Assembly (NCBI RefSeq): GCF_002234675.1 | Contig: NC_019870.2 | Span: 3,802,985 to 3,866,984, forward strand | Reading direction: 5' to 3' | DNA length: 64,000 nt | DNA from: Oryzias latipes | Lineage: Eukaryota; Chordata; Actinopteri; Beloniformes; Adrianichthyidae | Shown: positions 58,386-64,000 of the stretch, one piece after another | Numbering within the stretch: the first letter of the stretch is position 1 | How the letters are laid out: every line of letters starts with the position of its first letter | Notes under the pieces: model-generated | The model's database searches: none | Told to the model about the DNA's origin: nothing | What the model saw: only the letters and a program-made list of their open reading frames with translations | Position numbers and translations under genes: made by a program

Positions 58386-58516
58386 ATGGATGCTGCGAAT
58401 GAGGACTTCTCACGGCAGGATGTCGACCCCGAGATGACAATGCTGACAGCGGAGGAGGAGGAGGTCACAGAGCAGAGCGCTGATGGCGGCGATGAAGTGG
58501 AAAACCTACGGAGGAG
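58386..58516 (+). CDS. cmya5: cmya5 exon 1
   Basis: MDAANEDFSRQDVDPEMT then a Glu-rich run, ending NLRR plus AG before a GTACTT donor. Acidic like the human N-terminus. AG joins the first T of exon 2 as Ser. An in-frame stop lies at 58329-58331. A second open frame (58165-58437) overlaps the start in another frame. Confidence 0.7.
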
Positions 58517-61500
58517 GTACTTTCAGATCGTTTCTGGATGAGAAGCTGTAACCTGAAGCCTGGGAAACAGATCACAGTTAGACTGAAGAAACATTTGAGT
58601 TTTTACGTCAGACCTTGTTAACAACTATCTCAGAAATTACCAATTCCAAAATGATAAAAGAAAAATTCAAATAAACTGTGAATTAAGGCAGCTGGAAGGA
58701 TTCTCTGATTATAATATGTTTTTTTTCCTGAAAAAATATATCAATGAAAGGATCATTACCTTATCAATTGTATTTCTCTAGATGCTTTAAAAGTTAATCT
58801 GTTCCAACAATAATACACAAAGAACGCCATCAGAGCAGCGCAGAACCTCAAACAAATGATCTAAAGTTTGCTCACTGGAACAAAATCGTAACATTTTTGA
58901 AATGTGGTCTGATTAGACATGAATCTGAGATCAATCTTAACTTTCCATTGAGTGGTGACAATGTGGAAAAGGTGGTAGTGTCATGATATGGGGCTTGTAA
59001 GCATTAGAATGGGCTCAATTTACTAAACTGGCAGCATTTTAAGGGAAAGAATTTGTTGCGGAAAGACTTAAATTCAAGGAAAAAGTCAGTTTTGGGGTAA
59101 ATATTTTTATAGTTAAAACACAAGTAATCCCCCCCCCCACCCCCATGCAAATAAATCCTGCAACACACAAAAAAAGAGTTCTGCTAAATCTATGGTAAAA
59201 AACAATAGACAAAAAAAGACAATTATATTCTTAAGACATTTTTTGCAGCCTAATGAGACACAAACTGGGTGGTTTAGTCTTTAACTGTAATGGATTTCAA
59301 ACTATCAATTCTCAAAAAATGCCAGTCTTTGGGTAATGATTTATTTTAAAAAAACACAGCCCCCTTAAAATATGCAAATGAGTCTCGTACCACAAAAAAC
59401 AAAAAGAGTTATTTTAAATACACAGTAAAAACAGATATATCACAGGGGGAGAAGGACGATAATTACAATTTTCTAGACACTAATTGGGCTAAATGTTAAC
59501 TTGGTCATTAAGTCTTTAATTATAAGGGATCTCCAATGCCAGATAAATGGTGTTAGTGTCATGATTTGGGGCTTCTTCACATCAGGAAAGATGTGTTTGA
59601 TTCACCAAACAGATAGCAGATAGTTAAGCGGCAAAAAATGGCAGAAGATACTATAATAAAGAAAAAATAAGGAGGAAATGGAAAATCTAGTAGCAACATC
59701 ATCTAAAATGTTAAAGCTCTGTCATCTTAATGAACAATAATTCTACACAAGCTGCAGCTTGATGACCTTTCAGCTCAAGAGGCTAAACTTTAACTGTTTT
59801 CTTCAAATAAAAGCATTGTTGTGAGAAGCTTCAGGGCCAACTTAGCCCTGGAGAACCCGCGGGATCAAATGATTGTATTTTTTCTCTTTTATTTTTTCCA
59901 TTTTTTGCTATTTGTTAAAAGCCTGCCAAAAGTGAACAAACAACAACAACAAAAGTCCAATTAGATATAAAACCCCTAAATGAAGTTGTACCTTAAAACC
60001 ATGCATGAGACTTTTTTTTTCTAAAAAAAAAACCCAATTATTTAAGATTTAGAAAATGTTTACATTAAAAGGAAAAGATCTTATTCGACCTAACTTCCAA
60101 AAAGGTTCCTGACATTCATGGAAAATTATATTTAAAAAAAGTTTTATCCAAATGTTTAAACAAATCTGCCTTAGATAGTGAACCAAAAAACAAAACAGAA
60201 GAAGATGCTTTGGACCAGATAATAAATAAGAAATAAAAACAATAAAAAGTGGAGGAAATGGGAATTGTGTTTGAAAAACAGAAATCCATGCAGATCCAGA
60301 ATGGAGCTCCTGCCGTGTTGATCCCACCATCCCTCTGTCCTCAGTTTACGTGAGGCCGTCCATGACGACAGCGTCCGCCCCAAGATGCAGTGCCTGATGA
60401 TGGACTCCTCCTTCTCCATGGTGACGATGCAGGGGGAAGACAGCGGGATCGCGTGGGAGACGAACCCCAGTCGCTCTGCCACGCCGTGGGCCTCTGAAGC
60501 TGGAGACTTCACCCCTCCGGTTCCCGTCCGACCTGCAACACCGGGGTCACACCCAGCTGGGAAGATCATTTTTGAGATGGACGAGGAGATGATTTCAAGA
60601 CAGAGGAAGACCAAAGAGAGGGCTTCCGGTCAGAAGAGCAGGGTGGGAAAACGTCCAGAAGTCCTGGAGCTGAGCTCAGATAACATCTCAGGACGACCGG
60701 AGCTAGTGGAAGTCTCTCAGCCGAATGTGAAAGCGGACGCAGAAGGAGAACAAGAGGAGGAGGCTGATCATCTGGAAAACAAGATGCAGCGGTTGTTCAG
60801 CATCGTGTCAGAGGGCTCAGAAATCCTGAACATTGTCGTCCCACCGAAGATGGCCACTGTGGACGAGGAGGAGAGCAGAGAAATGGCGGACAACCTGTCG
60901 TACCTCGAGGAAGTTCCTGTTCCCAGAGCCAGTGAGGAAATCCAAGACTACGAAACGCTGACCTTAGGTGAACCTGAAGTCCAGTCAGCTCCACCAGCCA
61001 CATCTCCAAGAGTCAGACTTCAAGGTACGATGGATCCTCCAGGAGCTCCAGTCGCCAGGCCTCCAGGAAGAGCAGCTGTCGGGAATTTGGACTACTTTGA
61101 AGCCTTCTTCCTGGTTGATGCTCAGGCCCCTGGGGGTCCTGCTATGATCTCACCTGGGCAGGAGGTACCAGAGGCGGGGGCCCCTGGAGAGACCAACAAT
61201 ACTGAAACTCAAAGAAACGTTGGAGATGTCACTGTTTGCGCAAACATGGACAGAGACGAGTCGGACACTGTCAGTTTAGGAGAAATCACCAGCGAGCTTC
61301 TGGATGATGTTTTCTACGCCGGCACCGACAGCAATCCAATGAAGAGCCTGGATTCAGCGCATGGAGGCAGAGCAGCTGCCGGTTCAATATCCAGACTTCC
61401 ATCCAAGCCAAGTGGTTCCAGTCTGTTTGGAAGCCAAGAGGACATCCTGACTCCTATCTTCCTCCCCGAAGGACCTCCAAAAATTATTGATCCAATTTTG

Positions 61501-62580
61501 CTTGAGGAGCCCAAAGCCATGGCTTTCCTCTACACCGACCTGTACGAGGAGGCGCTGGGCAGCCGGAAAAAAGAGGAGGACGCGGAAAGCGTGACGTCTG
61601 AGAAGTCCTTCCACAGCAGACACTCAGACCGGGAGGCCAGGGGATATTTGGAGAAGTTTGTTCTCATAGACGAGACCCCGGTGGTGGAGGCGGAACATTC
61701 AGACAAGGAAAAACCAGCAGAGGGAGAACCACGGGTTCTGACAGGAGACGGCTTTGATGTCGAAGACTTTCTGCCCAGAAGCGAACATGCGGAAATGCAG
61801 CAAACAGAGGAGATCACAGACTTCTTCAGGTCCAGCGCCAATTCTTCCCCATGTGACGCCGAACGTCTTCCTCCACCTTTGGAAGAAGACGATACAGAAG
61901 TTATCTCAAAGAAAATCCCCAAGGTACAAAAAAGTGTCTCCATTGCAGAAGAGAAAGTCCCAGAAGTCCATCTGGATCCACTCAGCCTATCAAACTTTGA
62001 GTTCCCCCCTGAGGAACCAGACTGGGGAGGTATGGACGATCCTCCCACCGCTGAGGAGGATGTGTTTAAACACGAGGAGTTATGGAAACACGAGGCAGCC
62101 ATAAGCAAACCAGATCCCCCTCCCAGGAAGAAGACGACATCTAAAGCAAGGCTAGATCTTACTCCTCTAACTCCAGTCGACGGTATTCCGATGCAGAACC
62201 AAGAGGAAGCTGGAGGAAAGGAGCAGAGGGAGGAGGAGAAGGAGACGGCATCACCAGCGGAGACGACAGACGACAGGGACGGTGTCGACGGCGGGGAAAC
62301 AATTTCTGAGGCGGCTCTGTCCGAGGCCATCCTGACCGCGCTGAAAATGGAGATCTCTGCGAGTAACGGCGTTCAAGACGGCGACGAAACAACCACAGCA
62401 GACGAGAACGGCGAGAAAACAGGGGAGGAGGAAACGAGGACTGAGGCGGACACAGTGGCGGCGGGACACAATGACCCGAAGGAGGCAGACGTTGAAACGG
62501 AGGTCAATCCAGAGAAGCCAGTGGAAGGTTCAGCCGCTGTTCCTCCGACCAAAACCAAGGGGCAGTGCATCATCCTTTAA
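58386..62580 (+). CDS. cmya5: cmya5-like (myospryn), short form, 2 exons, 788 aa
   Basis: CMYA5 is a striated-muscle scaffold at costameres and dyads that binds alpha-actinin, desmin and PKA regulatory subunits. Join: 58386-58516, 60345-62580 (2367 nt). Three islands match human CMYA5: near the start, SFSMVTMQGEDSGIAWETN (human SFSMVTVQREDSGITWETN); LFSIVSEGSEILNI with a following DEEES (human FSIISEGCEILNI); and LEEPKAMAFLYTDLYEEALG with a later YLEKFVLIDE (human [30 protein letters not shown]). Human CMYA5 exceeds 4000 residues and ends in B-box-coil, FN3 and SPRY domains. Here the long repeat middle is missing and the frame ends KGQCIIL. Further exons to the right of the window, reached by a splice just before the stop, cannot be excluded. 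Gene order supports the call. Confidence 0.85.
58517..60344 (+). other. cmya5: cmya5 intron 1 (1.8 kb)
   Basis: AT-rich with a C run near 59129. GT donor and TCCTCAG acceptor. Nothing else recognised. Confidence 0.7.
60345..62580 (+). CDS. cmya5: cmya5 exon 2
   Basis: 2236 nt, open throughout after a CTGTCCTCAG acceptor. It is acidic and disordered, with conserved islands at about 60400-60480 and 60790-60920 and a third about 61480-61680. Stop TAA 62578-62580. The last four residues CIIL form a CAAX motif with terminal Leu, which favours geranylgeranylation. Confidence 0.88.
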
Positions 62581-64000
62581 TCTAGAAACTTCTGTGACAG
62601 ATCTGAGGAAACTCCTGCCAGCTTCACACACACAAATATGAATGAGTTTGTCTTCAAAAAGTGTTGGTGTCACTCTGACGGAAGACCCACTTTAAACCAG
62701 GTCCCTCCAGCAATAGTGCATGTAGAAGTCTGGGTCACAAGGAGTGACGGTGCAAAACGGCGGGGTGTGCCGTCTTCTATAAATAAGCCTCCTTGGCCTT
62801 TAACCTGACACCTTGTCTCAGAAGACTGTGTGCAGCACCCACTTATAAACAGTCACAGATAAGAGATCAACACCCGTTGTTGTGGAGCTTTTCGTAATGC
62901 TTACTCAGTTCTAAAAGTTTTAAGAAGTCGTGGCTTTCCCTTTGTTACGGAGCCCCTTTTTGCTAAATATTAATTTCTCAGATTTAGTTTTTCATTTCTA
63001 TTTTCTGCTAAAGAATCTAACAAGATTAAAGCCTAAAGCGGCGTTGTAAGGGTGTTACTCGTCCCCACAGGCTAAGCGGCCCCTCAATCACCCCTTTTGC
63101 CCCTCCCAGCCTGGTCAGAAGTGCGTGTGACAAATTCATTACAAAAACAACACTTTTTTTCAAAATGCAAGTTTTCTGTTGGCTTTATCTCCATAGCAAC
63201 CATTTTATTTTTGGGTTGCCTGGTGGTGACGAATTGGTCTATGTCATTTTTTTTTTTTATAACTTGTCCTGTCCAACAGCTAGGCAAACAGATGAGAGCT
63301 GAGGGCCTCTTGTGTTGGACATATTTTATTTTAACAAGAGGTCTATGTCATTTTTTGAAGAATCTGCAAAAGTAAATTTTTGAATTTCCTTAACAACTGA
63401 AGTTTTTTTGTTAACCACGCTCACATTACAGATATTTTCATACCGTATGTCATATCACTTTTTTCAGCTTACCCTAACATTTCATGTATTAAATTTTCAC
63501 AATTCTTCTGTAAAAAATGTGTGAGCCATAAAGGAGCGCCACTTTTGTGAGCTCGCACACTCCAAATTTAAAACCAACATTTTTTCCCAAGTAGCTCCCC
63601 AATGATGCTCGAGCAGTCAGTAGGCTATAGATAAAAATCCTTAAGAGTTTAAATTTGTAGCTGGTACTAAAGGCGATTTTTAAATAATTTTTTTAATTCA
63701 AGAATGGCGGCCTCTTACCGAGGTCAAAGGTTGTGGTTGTAGAATTAAGCTGGTGGTGTGTATGTAAAATTTTGTTATCACTCAAACAAAAATTTTGTTT
63801 TCTCAAATTGAACAAAGATGTGAAAAAATCAATTGCAACTGCAGTTGATGCCTACACCTGATTCAAAAAATGCGATCTGGAGCCCCGCCTCCTTTGCTGA
63901 CACATGCGCATAGAAATGCACAAATCACATATGATAAAGGTGTAAACGGTACACACAAACTATTAGGTGCAGTATGAATATATATTTTTTTGTAAAATAA
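62581..64000 (+). other. cmya5: cmya5 3' flank
   Basis: No exon of the CMYA5 B-box, FN3 or SPRY region was recognised. A possible poly(A) signal ATTAAA lies at 63025-63030. A T run is at 63247-63257. Otherwise AT-rich with no gene. Confidence 0.6.

Noticed and set aside
58165-58437. 90-residue frame before cmya5 as an alternative protein start
   Set aside because: It does not join the CMYA5 frame at exon 1 and lacks CMYA5 similarity; kept only as a possible upstream frame.
61530-62330. 266-residue antisense open frame over cmya5 exon 2
   Set aside because: Serine-rich mirror of the acidic coding strand; no recognisable domain.

Overview
This window is vertebrate nuclear DNA from a ray-finned fish, most likely a percomorph teleost. 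The genes are split by introns with GT/AG borders. Their exons match, by recall of the families, four genes that are neighbours on human chromosome 5q14: BHMT, JMY, HOMER1 and CMYA5. The non-coding DNA is full of fish-type transposons: an R2/R4-type LINE fragment, a Harbinger remnant, hAT elements, TTAA-flanked palindromes and a tRNA-derived SINE. A medaka-like fish is my guess from the repeats and is not proven. No database search was run.

Layout. 1-605: last intron and terminal coding exon of bhmt (+). 606-3661: intergenic DNA with a palindromic mobile element, then the jmy promoter. 3662-32811: jmy (+), ten coding exons giving 855 residues. Introns 1 and 2 are long (9.4 and 14.7 kb) and hold most of the repeats; exons 3-10 are packed between 28.7 and 32.8 kb. 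Intron 4 holds a minisatellite of about 55 copies of a 21-bp unit. 32812-36683: convergent 3' regions of jmy and homer1. 36684-51237: homer1 (-), nine coding exons giving 356 residues, plus one candidate 60-nt cassette exon. 51238-58385: divergent intergenic region holding a three-level nest of transposons. 58386-62580: cmya5-like gene (+), two visible exons giving 788 residues and ending in a predicted prenylation box. 62581-64000: its 3' flank.

JMY is an actin nucleator and stress-linked cofactor, HOMER1 a postsynaptic and calcium-signalling scaffold, CMYA5 (myospryn) a muscle scaffold and BHMT a liver methyl-transfer enzyme. They form an old syntenic block, not a pathway. TENT2, which I recall lying between HOMER1 and CMYA5 in mammals, is not visible here.

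Main leads: the short CAAX-ended CMYA5-like product; a candidate in-frame basic cassette exon in homer1; the very short homer1 intron 5, which lacks a canonical poly(A) signal for a Homer1a-type transcript; a minisatellite that stays open in the reading frame of jmy exon 4; and the nested LINE/Harbinger/hAT insertion. Exon borders were placed by eye from splice sites, reading phase and remembered family sequence, so single borders could be a few bases off.
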